NCBI GenBank assembly: GCA_016179965.1
Contig: JACPCF010000080.1
Coordinates: 1-44,541 of the forward strand
DNA length: 44,541 bases
Source of the DNA: Candidatus Rokuibacteriota bacterium
Lineage (GTDB): Bacteria > Methylomirabilota > Methylomirabilia > Rokubacteriales > CSP1-6
Direction: 5' to 3'
Part shown: piece after piece, positions 7,328-15,397 of the stretch
Layout of the letters: every line of letters starts with the position of its first letter
Position numbering within the stretch: position 1 is the stretch's first letter
The notes under the pieces: generated by a model
Told to the model about the DNA's origin: nothing
Seen by the model: the letters and a program-made list of their open reading frames with translations, nothing else
Database searches by the model: none
Made by a program: the position numbers and the translations under genes

Positions 7328-7936
7328 ATGGAAGAAGCCGTCGACATCGAGGTCGGGCCCATCAGCCTGGAGGCGAGATTGGCGATGCCCGACATGGACA
7401 ATCCCGTCGTCGTGCGCGGCGCCGAAGTGTGTCGGGAGGCGGGGCTCGCCACGCTGCGCTTCAACTTCAGGGGCGTGGGCAAGTCGGGAGGGATCCACGA
7501 CCAGGGAGAGAGCGAGCAGGAGGACGTCCACGGCGCCCTGGCGCTGCTGGGTAAAGCCCTCGGCCCCGCGACGCCGCTCGGAGTCATCGGCTATTCGTTC
7601 GGGGCCTGGGTGGGAAGCCGGGTCGCCTGCGCTCACGACCGGGTCGCCGGCCTCGTGGCGATCGCACCGCCGCTCAGCTTCTACGACTTCGGCTTCCTCA
7701 CGGAGTGCCCGAAGACCCTGCTGCTCCTGGCCGGCTCCCGCGACCCCTACTGTCCGAGGGCGGAGTTCGAGGCGCTGGCGGCCCCCCTCCCCCGCGCCGA
7801 GGCGCGCCTCATCGAAGGCGCCGACCATTTTTTCTTTGGAAAGCTCTATCCGCTCGGCGAGACCGTGGCCGCCTGGGCCCACGGGTTTTCAGAACCGAGT
7901 CCGGGGCAGGCGGGACGGGATCGCGGTGCCGGCTGA
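7328..7936 (+). CDS. Alpha/beta hydrolase of the COG2945 type, lacking the HPHP segment
   Basis: 202-residue cytoplasmic alpha/beta hydrolase. The nucleophile elbow GYSFGAWVG gives Ser90, then Asp139 in GSRDPYC and His167 in GADHFFF, completing a triad. The stretch MDNPVVVRGAEVCREAG...LRFNFRGVG is diagnostic of the COG2945 family. In relatives the MDN motif is preceded by a beta strand and an HPHPLYGG-like motif that forms the oxyanion side of the site; here LEARLAMP joins directly to DMDN, so about 20 residues are absent without loss of frame (junction near 7387-7392). It may be inactive. Its 3' end overlaps the convergent DUF502 gene by 48 nt. Confidence 0.75.
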   Translation: MEEAVDIEVGPISLEARLAMPDMDNPVVVRGAEVCREAGLATLRFNFRGVGKSGGIHDQGESEQEDVHGALALLGKALGPATPLGVIGYSFGAWVGSRVACAHDRVAGLVAIAPPLSFYDFGFLTECPKTLLLLAGSRDPYCPRAEFEALAAPLPRAEARLIEGADHFFFGKLYPLGETVAAWAHGFSEPSPGQAGRDRGAG

Positions 7937-8500
7937 GAGAATGATCCGCAACCCCTCTTCGACCGTCAGCCCCGTGTGAATGACCTCGTCCTTCGGCACC
8001 AGGATGACATCCCCCAGGTACAGGTTATTGGTGGGCACGAAGACCGTCACCAGCTCCAGCTTCCCCTCGGGCCCCTCGACCAGGACGTCCCCGGTCCGGA
8101 AGCCGAAGACGTACTCGCCCTTCCGGGGATGCTCGGCCAGGACGACCTCCTTGAATGAGGTGCGCTTCTCGGGCGAGAACGCCTCGAGGAGCTGCTTGAC
8201 CGAGGGGTAGATGCTCCGGAAGATGGGAATGCGGAGCATGAGCCCCTCGAGCCAGGCGACCACGCGCCGGCCGACGACGTTCCGGGCGATGACCCCCACG
8301 ACGAGGATGAGCGCCACCCCCGTGAGGAAGCCGAGCCCCGGAATCCGCCGGCCGAACAGCTTCTCGTACCCCGGGGAGAAGAAGTCGTCGATCTTGTCCC
8401 AGAAGACGTAGAGGAGCCACGAGGTGGCGATGGCGGGAACGGTGACGAAGAAGCCGGTGAGGAAGCGAACCTTGAACCAGTTGCGGATCCCACCGGCCAT
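7889..8500 (-). CDS. DUF502 family integral membrane protein
   Basis: 203 residues. Two strong membrane helices (about 11-29 and 55-74) are separated by a short loop, followed by a soluble C-terminal domain with IPIFRSIYPSVKQLLEAF, a VVLAEHPRKGEYVFGF segment and VPTNNLYLGDVILVPKDEV. These are the hallmark motifs of DUF502 (PF04367), whose molecular role is not established. The ATG at 8500 lies only 9 bp from the start of the divergent SDR gene. The C-terminal coding end runs 48 nt into the convergent hydrolase gene. Confidence 0.85.
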   Translation of the reverse strand: MAGGIRNWFKVRFLTGFFVTVPAIATSWLLYVFWDKIDDFFSPGYEKLFGRRIPGLGFLTGVALILVVGVIARNVVGRRVVAWLEGLMLRIPIFRSIYPSVKQLLEAFSPEKRTSFKEVVLAEHPRKGEYVFGFRTGDVLVEGPEGKLELVTVFVPTNNLYLGDVILVPKDEVIHTGLTVEEGLRIILSAGTAIPSRLPRTRF

Positions 8501-8509
8501 AGCGAACCG

Positions 8510-9286
8510 ATGAAACCACAGGGAGTGGGACGTGTCAAGCAATCGGCCACCGGCGGCCGCCTGAATGGGCAGGTTGCACTCGTCACCGGCGGCGCGATTC
8601 GTCTCGGCCGGGCCATCAGCCTGGCGCTGGCGCGCGAGGGGTGCCACGTGGCGGTGAACTATCTCCGCTCGAGGCCGGCCGCCCTCGCCACAGCCAGCGA
8701 GATTCGCGCCCTTGGAGCGAACGCGGCGGCGATCCGCGCGGACGTAGCAAACCCGTCCGACGTCAAGCGGCTCGTGGCCGAGACGGTTCGGAGATTCGGG
8801 CGCCTGGACCTTCTGGTCAACAACGCGGGGATCTTCTTCCGCACCCTGCTGGCCGAGACGACCCCGGCCCAGTGGGACCGCCTGCTCGGGGTGAACCTGC
8901 GCGGGCCGTTTCTCGTGAGCCAGGCGGCAGCGCGAGCGATGGAGCGGCGCGGCGGCCGGATTATCAACATCGGCGACGTCGGCGGCGTGCGGGCCTGGCC
9001 TTCGTACATCCCCTACTGCGTCTCGAAGGCCGGCCTCCTCATGCTCACGAAGGCCCTGGCCCTCGCGCTGGCGCCCCGCATCCAGGTCAACTGCGTGGCG
9101 CCGGGAGCCGTGCTGCTCCCCGAGGGCTTCCCCGAACGCTTGAGACGGCGCCTCAGGCGCGAGGTCCCGATGGGGCGCGAGGGCGAGCCGGCCGACGTGG
9201 CGGCCGCCGTCCTCTTCTTCGCCACCGCCCCCTCTTACATCACCGGCCAAGTTCTATTTGTGGATGGCGGCGTGACCGCGCGCTAA
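8510..9286 (+). CDS. Short-chain dehydrogenase, pteridine-reductase-like
   Basis: 258-residue NAD(P)H-dependent SDR. Cofactor motif TGGAIRLGRAI (residues 26-36), NNAG at 104-107, active-site Tyr169 and Lys173 in YCVSK, and the C-terminal ITGQVLFVDGG. The usual catalytic Ser, 13 residues before Tyr, is replaced by Asp156 (INIGDVGG). An Asp at this spacing is the catalytic residue of Leishmania pteridine reductase PTR1 (Asp181/Tyr194/Lys198), and FolM enzymes also have Asp there. I therefore prefer a dihydropterin or dihydrofolate reductase role over a FabG-like 3-oxoacyl reductase. Alternative in-frame start: GTG 8525. No pterin gene is nearby to confirm. Confidence 0.8.
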   Translation: MKPQGVGRVKQSATGGRLNGQVALVTGGAIRLGRAISLALAREGCHVAVNYLRSRPAALATASEIRALGANAAAIRADVANPSDVKRLVAETVRRFGRLDLLVNNAGIFFRTLLAETTPAQWDRLLGVNLRGPFLVSQAAARAMERRGGRIINIGDVGGVRAWPSYIPYCVSKAGLLMLTKALALALAPRIQVNCVAPGAVLLPEGFPERLRRRLRREVPMGREGEPADVAAAVLFFATAPSYITGQVLFVDGGVTAR

Positions 9287-9291
9287 GGCGG

Positions 9292-9386
9292 CCCCCTCAC
9301 CCTCACCCTCCCAATACCCCTCACCTCTTCTCCTCTCCCCACTGGGGAGAGGCAGGGTGAGGGGGGAGAGGACAAAGGTGAGGGGG
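9292..9386. repeat. Dispersed palindrome, family B (copy 1)
   Basis: Core 9321-9364 forms a stem CCTCTCCCC / GGGGAGAGG followed by CAGGGTGAGGGG, flanked by further CCCTCACC and GGTGAGGG arms. It separates the convergent SDR and lipid-kinase genes, where a stem-loop could also end transcription. Copies 2-5 are at 19543, 36841, 37537 and 41444; copy 2 matches the core with a single loop difference. Confidence 0.85.
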
Positions 9387-9389
9387 ACG

Positions 9390-10283
9390 TCAGACGCGGA
9401 GGCGGAGGGCGGCGGGAAGGAGCGAGACGCGCACGGGGGTCTGCCCGCAGGGCTCGCCGTCCACGTGGACCGGGAGCGGCGCGGCGGCCTCGATGGTCAC
9501 CGTTCTTCCGCGGGCCGTGCTGATCTTCGGATTCGCCAGATGACGCCCCCGGTACACCGTGGGGAACCACCGCAAGAGCTCCGCCCGACCCAAATTGCCG
9601 AGCACGACGAGGTCCAGCAGGCCGTCGCGGGGGTCGGCCGCCGGAGCGATCTTCATCCCCTGGCCGTAGTACGGCCCGTTGGCGACCACCGCCGCCATGA
9701 TCGGCCCCGACGAATGACGGCGATTGTCCAGGTGGATCGTGGCCGGCGATGGCCGGTACACCCAGAGGGTTGAGAGGAGGGCGCGGACGTACGGAGCCTT
9801 CCCCCTGCCGCGGGCACGCTCGGCGCGCTCAGCCGCTGCCGCGTCGAAGCCGGCGCCCAGCGACATCACGAAGTGCCGCCGCCGGCCATCAGGCCACTCG
9901 GCGACGCCGACATCTATCGGCACATCGTGTCCGTGGACGAGGCGCTCCAGAGCCAGCGGCAAGCGTGACGGCAGATCGAAATTGCGGCGGCAGTCGTTGC
10001 CGCGTCCGGCGTTGAGGATCCCGAGCGTGGGGGGAGCCTCCACGCGCGCCAGGCCGTTCACGACTTCGTTGACCGTGCCGTCGCCACCGAACGCGACCAC
10101 CAGCGGCCATCCATCGAGGGCCGCGCGGCGAGCCAGGTCGGTGGCGTCTCCCCGCCGGGCGGTTTCCGCGAAGTCGAAGCGAAGCCCGAGTCGGGTGAGG
10201 CGGTCTCTACCGGAGGCCCAGAGGCGGGCGGTCTTCCCCCCGCCGGAGACAGGGTTGACGACGAAGAACGCCTCGGAGGCTAT
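9390..10283 (-). CDS. Diacylglycerol kinase family lipid kinase (YegS/DagK-like), non-canonical start
   Basis: About 297 residues. N-terminal NPVSGGGKTARLW, the ATP-site motif GGDGTVNEVVNGL, the GILNAGRGNDCRRNFDLP motif (the usual form is GTGND), a central MSLGAGFDA, and a C-terminal beta domain with HVDGEPCGQTP. The family phosphorylates diacylglycerol or related lipids at the membrane. No ATG, GTG or TTG is in frame between GTG 10559, deep in the upstream gene, and the NPVSG motif. The best-placed codon is ATA 10283, whose last two bases and next base form the TAG stop of the upstream hydrolase (ATAG). Start therefore uncertain, family assignment firm. Confidence 0.85.
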   Translation of the reverse strand: MASEAFFVVNPVSGGGKTARLWASGRDRLTRLGLRFDFAETARRGDATDLARRAALDGWPLVVAFGGDGTVNEVVNGLARVEAPPTLGILNAGRGNDCRRNFDLPSRLPLALERLVHGHDVPIDVGVAEWPDGRRRHFVMSLGAGFDAAAAERAERARGRGKAPYVRALLSTLWVYRPSPATIHLDNRRHSSGPIMAAVVANGPYYGQGMKIAPAADPRDGLLDLVVLGNLGRAELLRWFPTVYRGRHLANPKISTARGRTVTIEAAAPLPVHVDGEPCGQTPVRVSLLPAALRLRV

Positions 10284-10963
10284 GGCAGGACGATGCGGCC
10301 CCCGCCCATGGTCCGAAGAAACTCCCCCAGCGAGGCGAAGCGCATGAACGGGTTCTCGCGCTTCTCGTCGCCGATGGTGGAGGACGGGCCGCCGTAGTTG
10401 TGGCCGGGGAAGAGAATCGTCTCGTCCGGAAGCTTGTAGAGCCGCTGGGTGAGCGAGTAGTACATCTCGGTGGGGTCGCTCCCCGGGAGGTCGGTGCGGC
10501 CGCAGGAGCCGATGAAGAGCGTGTCGCCGGAGATCAGCCGGTCGTCCACCAGGAAGCACTGGGAGCCCGGCGTGTGCCCCGGCGTGTGGAGGAACGTGAT
10601 CCCGAGGCAGCCGACCTGGAGCGTGTCGTTGTTGTCCACCCTGACCAGGTCGGAGCCGAATCCCTTCAGGAACTCGCGCTCGGCCTTGTGGACGTACACC
10701 TTGGCCTTGACCTGCTCCAGCAGCTCCTCGACGCCGGGAATGTTCATCCCGAAGAGATGGCCGCCCACGTGGTCCTGGTGGGTGTGGGTGATGAGCGCCC
10801 CGATGATGGTCATGTCGTCGGCCGCAGCGGTCTGAACGATGGTCTCGATCTCCCAGGCGGGGTCCACCACCACGCACTGCTTGGTCGCCGGGTCCCCCAC
10901 CAGGTAGATGAAGTTCTGCATGGGGCCCAGCTCCATCTGCTTCAGGTACATCCTCGCGCTCAT
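10280..10963 (-). CDS. Metallo-beta-lactamase-fold hydrolase (glyoxalase II-like)
   Basis: 227 residues. The metal motif THTHQDHVGG gives His60, His62, Asp64 and His65; further ligands are in TPGHTPGS, SGDTLF and FPGHNYG. This order is that of hydroxyacylglutathione hydrolase and related thioesterases, including persulfide dioxygenases. The sequence alone does not tell the substrate; the long loop after THTHQDH (FGMNIPGVEEL) suggests a general thioester hydrolase. The ATG at 10963 lies at the predicted start of transcription of an extended -10 promoter (TGCTAGGAT, 10978-10970), so its mRNA may be leaderless. Followed by the lipid kinase with a 4-nt overlap. Confidence 0.85.
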   Translation of the reverse strand: MSARMYLKQMELGPMQNFIYLVGDPATKQCVVVDPAWEIETIVQTAAADDMTIIGALITHTHQDHVGGHLFGMNIPGVEELLEQVKAKVYVHKAEREFLKGFGSDLVRVDNNDTLQVGCLGITFLHTPGHTPGSQCFLVDDRLISGDTLFIGSCGRTDLPGSDPTEMYYSLTQRLYKLPDETILFPGHNYGGPSSTIGDEKRENPFMRFASLGEFLRTMGGGRIVLP

Positions 10964-10969
10964 GCCCTC

Positions 10970-10978
10970 ATCCTAGCA
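10970..10978 (-). promoter_or_regulatory. Extended -10 promoter, possibly leaderless
   Basis: TGCTAGGAT on the minus strand, that is TG-n-TAGGAT. Seven bases downstream is the ATG of the hydrolase gene at 10963. No good -35 box was found. Confidence 0.45.
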
Positions 10979-11159
10979 CGGCCAGCGGGTCCTGTCGGCC
11001 GGCAGCCCCACGGTGCTCACTCCCGCCAACCCGGAACGCGACTCCTCTGGCGGCCCATCGCAGAAGCGGAACGATTGTCCCGCGGTGCGCTCCGCGCCGC
11101 GGGGCTTCCCGCCCGCCGCCTCCCGCTGGCCGGGCCCTGGGAATGCTCCACCCTCAACG

Positions 11160-12938
11160 TCAACCTTGGAGGTCGTCGGGGATCTTGGGAAGGTCGCCCA
11201 GCTGCTTCGGATCCAGCGCGAAAATCGCGGGCGACGTCCCTGTCCTCACGTACACCTTGTCGGCGTCCTTCTTGCCGATCACGAGGCTCCCCAACTCCTT
11301 GCCGTCGGCCTTGTAGAGCGTCACCTCAAGGAGGGGGGCATCGAGGCCATATTGGGCCGCATCGTCGCCCTTGGGCGCCACCAACTCCTTCCAGCGGAGC
11401 GACCGGAGGGTGTACAGGAGGTCGGTGATCTTGTTCTCGCGCGCCTTGCCGGCCTTGGGCTCCGTCACGCGCCAGTCGGCCTCGCCCTTCCGCTCGACCG
11501 ACATCGCCCGGCCGCCGCTCTTGACCCGCATCCGCTTGACGTCTCTGGGGTCGAAGAACCCGAAGAGGGCCCGGTCGCGCACGTCGGAGGTCGTCTTCGC
11601 CAAGTCGTGGAGGTACTGAGCGTCAACCAGCGTCACCGGCCCCTGCCCCACCACCCCCGCATAGGCCATCCGCTTGCCCTGCCGCGTCTCGGGAGAGGGC
11701 CCTAGGAGCAGGATCTTCGCCGCCGCGGCCCCCCGCTCCCGGAGCGTGATCTTCACCTCGGGCTCGGCCAGGTAGCGCTCGATGGCCGCCCGACCCTCGC
11801 CGAGGAAGCCGGCCGCCCGCATTTCGCGGAGCTTGAACAAGAGCCCGCCCACCTCCCCATCGTCGGCCGCGAGCGGCTCGGGGGCCGTGATCTTCCACCT
11901 CTCCCCCTCCTTGGCCAGGGTCACCTTCCCCTTGGGGCTCTCTACCTCGAGCCCGGCCACCTTGTCGCGGTCGTAGTCGAGGACCGTCTTGTCCCTCAGC
12001 GCGCCCACGGTCCTCGGCAGCGCCTTCCAGACATCCTCCCCCAGGAGGAGCACGCTCGGCTCTCCCGGCCGCATGGCGTACACCCCTTGCTTGGCGGGCT
12101 CCTCTTTGCCGAAGAGCAGCGCCTGGGAGGTCCGGTCTTTTTCCTTGCCGAGGAAGATGGTCACCCGCGCCGGGCGGTCGAGGCCGTAGGGGGCCAGCGA
12201 CTTGGGCGACTCGGCCGCGAACTCCTTCACCTTGGTGAAGCGGAGCTTGTCCAGAAAATCCGAGATGGCCTCGCGGTCGGCTGGGAGCGACACGGGCCTG
12301 GTGATTTTCCACTTCGACTCCGCGCCGGGCTCGGCCGCCATGCGCTCGCCGTCGAGCGTGACCTCGAGACCCGTGACGTTGTTCCGGTCGAAGGCCAGGA
12401 TCGTCTTGTCCCTGAGATCGGCGACCGGCTTCGTGACATCACGCAGGGCGCTGTCCGACAGGGTGAAGACCGCCGGCTTGGCCTTGGCCTTGCCGTACAC
12501 CCAGACGCCGGTCGGGTTCTTGCCGCCCAGGAGGAGGGTGAGCGGCTCGCTCTTCCCCTTGACCCGGACGGTGAGGTCCACGACGGGCGGCTCCAGGCCG
12601 AAGTCCGCCAGCCGAGCCGGGTTGGGGTCGATCTCCCGGTCCACACGGGCCGTCACCAGGTTGCTCACGAGATCGTCTACCGTGTTGCGATCAGCCTTGG
12701 CTTTCAGGGGAGCCACCAACACCCACTCCGTCCCCTCGCGCTTGACGTGGATGGTGTCGCCCTTCCGCTTGGCAATCACCTCCTCCACGTCCTTGGCCTC
12801 CACCGCCCAGAGACGCCCCTTCGCCTGCGCCGCCTTCTCGCGCTCGGGCCCGAGGCGCACCTCGTAGACGTAATAGAAGAGCCCGAGGGCGACAAAGATG
12901 AAGCCGAGGACCAGCGTGGTTTTCCAGCGCATGATCAA
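11160..12938 (-). CDS. DUF4340 membrane-anchored periplasmic protein
   Basis: 592 residues: one N-terminal membrane helix (about 6-26) then a large repeated extracytoplasmic region. Three to four DUF4340-like units can be picked out by recurring motifs: KWKITRP and RWKITAPEP (substrate-like strands), YGLDRPARVTI, FGLEPPVVDLT and YGLDAPLLEVTL (unit ends), and LLLGGKNPTGVWVY, LLFGKEEPAKQGVYA and LVIGKKDADKVYV. DUF4340 genes very often follow Gld-type ABC genes, as here (ATPase, permease, GldG-like, DUF4340 in that order). Function unknown; a role in the same envelope complex is inferred. The start could be ATG 12938 or 12932; a family A hairpin lies one base upstream of the first. Confidence 0.85.
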   Translation of the reverse strand: MIMRWKTTLVLGFIFVALGLFYYVYEVRLGPEREKAAQAKGRLWAVEAKDVEEVIAKRKGDTIHVKREGTEWVLVAPLKAKADRNTVDDLVSNLVTARVDREIDPNPARLADFGLEPPVVDLTVRVKGKSEPLTLLLGGKNPTGVWVYGKAKAKPAVFTLSDSALRDVTKPVADLRDKTILAFDRNNVTGLEVTLDGERMAAEPGAESKWKITRPVSLPADREAISDFLDKLRFTKVKEFAAESPKSLAPYGLDRPARVTIFLGKEKDRTSQALLFGKEEPAKQGVYAMRPGEPSVLLLGEDVWKALPRTVGALRDKTVLDYDRDKVAGLEVESPKGKVTLAKEGERWKITAPEPLAADDGEVGGLLFKLREMRAAGFLGEGRAAIERYLAEPEVKITLRERGAAAAKILLLGPSPETRQGKRMAYAGVVGQGPVTLVDAQYLHDLAKTTSDVRDRALFGFFDPRDVKRMRVKSGGRAMSVERKGEADWRVTEPKAGKARENKITDLLYTLRSLRWKELVAPKGDDAAQYGLDAPLLEVTLYKADGKELGSLVIGKKDADKVYVRTGTSPAIFALDPKQLGDLPKIPDDLQG

Positions 12939-12939
12939 A

Positions 12940-12966
12940 CTCGGAGGGGGGTTCCACCCCCCGTCC
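12940..12966. repeat. Family A hairpin (copy 1), abutting the DUF4340 start
   Basis: CGGAGGGGGG-TTCCA-CCCCCCGTCCG forms a near-perfect stem. It begins one base upstream of the DUF4340 ATG. Other copies: 16915-16966, 17917-17968 and 22445-22466. Confidence 0.8.
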
Positions 12967-13054
12967 GATACCTCGCCCCATAGGCGGACCTACTCACAAG
13001 GTCGAAGGATCTTCGTCGGGCCATGAAACCGAAAACGGAGGTGCGAGCACGGCG

Positions 13055-14626
13055 CTAGGAAGACTTGCGGCGGCGGAGGATCACGGCGATCCCGCAAAGC
13101 ATCGCCGCGCCCGGCAGGATCACCAACGACAGCCAGCGGATGACCTGCTCTTGCGCCGCCGTGAGAATCACCGGCGCCACCCGGAGGTCCTTGGGACGGA
13201 TCGCGATCAGGTCCTCTTCCTCCGCGAGCCAGCTGACGGCGTTGAGGAAGAAGTCCCGGTTTCCGGCGGCGCCTAAGTACTGGTTCGAAGCCAGATCCGA
13301 CGTCCCGAGGACGACGAGCCGCGCCTTCGCGTCCTTCTTGCCTCCCGCAGGGGTGGTCGCGTCGATGGTCGCGACGACGGCGACCGGCAGGGGGCCTCTT
13401 TTCTCGTGGGGGTCGCGGCTCGCTTGCTCTTTCTGGAGCACGAGCGGATCGGTCTCCCCCCAGCTCTGGTCGCTGGTCTGGGCGAGCGGCTGAAGCGTGA
13501 CGCCCTTCGGGGGTGTCTTGGCAGGCGTGACCGACCGGGTCAGGGGGAACAGCGTCGTCAACCCGCCCATCTCCTTCGTGATCGGGTGGGGATCGTACTG
13601 GCTGACGACTGGGACCTGGGGGCCGATCCCGAACAGCTGCCCGACGGGATTGATCTCGATGACGAGATCGTCGCCCAGCGTGATCCCGTACTTGGCCAGG
13701 TACTTCTTCATGCCCTCGCCCCGGAACGGGTCCACCGTGAACAGCGCCTTGCCGCCCCGGGCGATGTACTTGTCCAGCGCGTCGAGCTCCGGGGGAAAGA
13801 GGTCGGTCTTCGGGCCAGGCACCAGGACGAGGGCCGCGTCGTCGGGAACCTTGCCGTCGCGCGCCAGCAGGAGGTCCTTCACCTCGTAGTTGGCGCGCTC
13901 CATGGCGGCCTTCGCCTCGCTCAGGCCGGGCCGGTCGGTGCGAGTCACCTCGCGCTCGCCATGCCCCTTCACCACATACACGACGCGCTTGCCCGCGCGG
14001 GTGACCTTGAGGAGCCCGTTGGTGAACTTCTCCTCCTCGGCGTCCAGCACCTTCTCGGACTTGGTCTTGGTCTCGAGCACGATCGTCCCGTAGGTCTCCA
14101 CCGCGTAGCGGCGAGCCAACCCGGGCTCCCGATCGGGGTCCACCGTCTTGGCCTTGAACTTTCCGCCCGAATAGGATTCGTACTGCCGGAAGAGTTCCTC
14201 GGCGGTTCGCTTCCCCGGCTGGTCGGTCCTAAAGAAGGCGGTGGCCGTGACGTCCGTCGGGAGCGATTGGAGGATCTTGATGGTCTGCGACGAGAGACTG
14301 TGGCGCCGGTTCTCGGTCAGGTCCCAGCGATAGGCGTGGCGGATCGCGAGCACGGACACGACGGTGATGATGCCGACGGCGAGCGCTGCCCCGACCACCG
14401 CGTTGAACCAGTATCGGGCGGTGCGGTGACCGAACGCCGCCTGGATCTCGTTGAACTTGAGGGAGGCGCCGAGGGCCGAGAGGCTGAGGCCGAGCGCCAG
14501 CGGAATGACCCACGCCGGAAACCGGGTTCCGGGGAACGGCAGGATGTCGAACAACCAGGTCACCAGGGCGAGCAGGAGGAGCGCCCCGCCGGTCCAGAGG
14601 ATCGCGTTCGGCCTGACGTAGCGCAT
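13055..14626 (-). CDS. GldG-like auxiliary subunit of an ABC system
   Basis: 523 residues. Two or three N-terminal membrane helices (about 9-28, 37-55 and 72-95), a large extracytoplasmic ABC_transp_aux/GldG domain (NRRHSLSSQTIKILQSLP, a VVYVVKGHGEREV motif, ALVLVPGPKTDLFPPEL, ALFTVDPF), and a C-terminal membrane helix ending in RRRKSS. In Bacteroidetes GldA, GldF and GldG are needed for gliding. In other phyla such clusters have no proven role and no other gliding genes are seen here. Follows the permease with a 3-nt gap and precedes DUF4340, separated by 116 nt. Confidence 0.87.
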   Translation of the reverse strand: MRYVRPNAILWTGGALLLLALVTWLFDILPFPGTRFPAWVIPLALGLSLSALGASLKFNEIQAAFGHRTARYWFNAVVGAALAVGIITVVSVLAIRHAYRWDLTENRRHSLSSQTIKILQSLPTDVTATAFFRTDQPGKRTAEELFRQYESYSGGKFKAKTVDPDREPGLARRYAVETYGTIVLETKTKSEKVLDAEEEKFTNGLLKVTRAGKRVVYVVKGHGEREVTRTDRPGLSEAKAAMERANYEVKDLLLARDGKVPDDAALVLVPGPKTDLFPPELDALDKYIARGGKALFTVDPFRGEGMKKYLAKYGITLGDDLVIEINPVGQLFGIGPQVPVVSQYDPHPITKEMGGLTTLFPLTRSVTPAKTPPKGVTLQPLAQTSDQSWGETDPLVLQKEQASRDPHEKRGPLPVAVVATIDATTPAGGKKDAKARLVVLGTSDLASNQYLGAAGNRDFFLNAVSWLAEEEDLIAIRPKDLRVAPVILTAAQEQVIRWLSLVILPGAAMLCGIAVILRRRKSS

Positions 14627-14629
14627 CGG

Positions 14630-15397
14630 TCAGCCCCGCCAGCGCTTGGACTCCAGCGCCCGGAGGGTCAGAAACAGGGACAAGACGATCGCGGTGAGGT
14701 AATAGACCACGTCCTTGGTGTCGATCACGCCCTTGCCGAAGCTGTCCAGGTGCTCGGGGATCGACAGGTACTGGAAAAGGACGCGCCAGTTCCCGCCGAC
14801 GGAGTCCGCGAACCACCCGATGATCCAGAACACCAGCAGGGTGAAGAAGGTCACGACGCTGGCGATGATCTGGTTTTCCGTGAGCGACGAAATCAACAGG
14901 CCCACGGCGAGGAACGCCCCGCCGAGCAGCATCAGCCCGAGATAGCCGGAGAGCAGCGGCCCCCACTCCACGCGCGTGAAATACGCGACGATGGCCGGGT
15001 AGAGGGCCGTGAATCCCAGGAGCACGAGGACCAGCGCCATGGCCGCGGCGAACTTTCCCAGCATCACCTCGCCATCCCGCACCGGGAACGTCAGCAGCAG
15101 CTCGATCGTCCCGCTCCGCTTCTCCTCGGCGAACAGGCGCATGGTCACCATGGGCACGACGAACAGCAGGATGACGCCGGTGTTGGAAAAGAGCGGGCGC
15201 AGGATCGCATCGGTGACGTTCAGGTCCCGCGCGAAGGCGGGGTTCATGGCCGCCTGCCGCGACATCTGGTCGTAAAAGGCGAAGATGTTGTAGAAGAACC
15301 CGCCCATCCCCAGCAGGAAGAACGTGAACACCACGTACGCCACCGGGGAGGTGAAGTAGAGGCGCATCTCCTTCTTGAAGATGGCCCAGACGCCCAT
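14630..15397 (-). CDS. ABC-2 type permease (GldF-like)
   Basis: 255 residues, six predicted membrane helices: about 17-37, 76-96, 110-140, 148-170, 178-198 and 232-248. The cytoplasmic motif FAEEKRSGTIELLLTFPV, after the second helix, is characteristic of ABC-2 permeases of the GldF/NosY type. It would form the channel with the ATPase encoded just upstream, whose stop overlaps this ATG (TGATG). A longer in-frame extension upstream lies inside the ATPase gene and does not resemble the family. Substrate unknown. Confidence 0.9.
   Translation of the reverse strand: MGVWAIFKKEMRLYFTSPVAYVVFTFFLLGMGGFFYNIFAFYDQMSRQAAMNPAFARDLNVTDAILRPLFSNTGVILLFVVPMVTMRLFAEEKRSGTIELLLTFPVRDGEVMLGKFAAAMALVLVLLGFTALYPAIVAYFTRVEWGPLLSGYLGLMLLGGAFLAVGLLISSLTENQIIASVVTFFTLLVFWIIGWFADSVGGNWRVLFQYLSIPEHLDSFGKGVIDTKDVVYYLTAIVLSLFLTLRALESKRWRG

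Noticed and set aside
10964-11159. tRNA or small RNA in the 196-bp gap before DUF4340's end
   Set aside because: GC-rich with scattered short palindromes, but no cloverleaf, no T-arm sequence and no clear promoter. I see nothing supportable.
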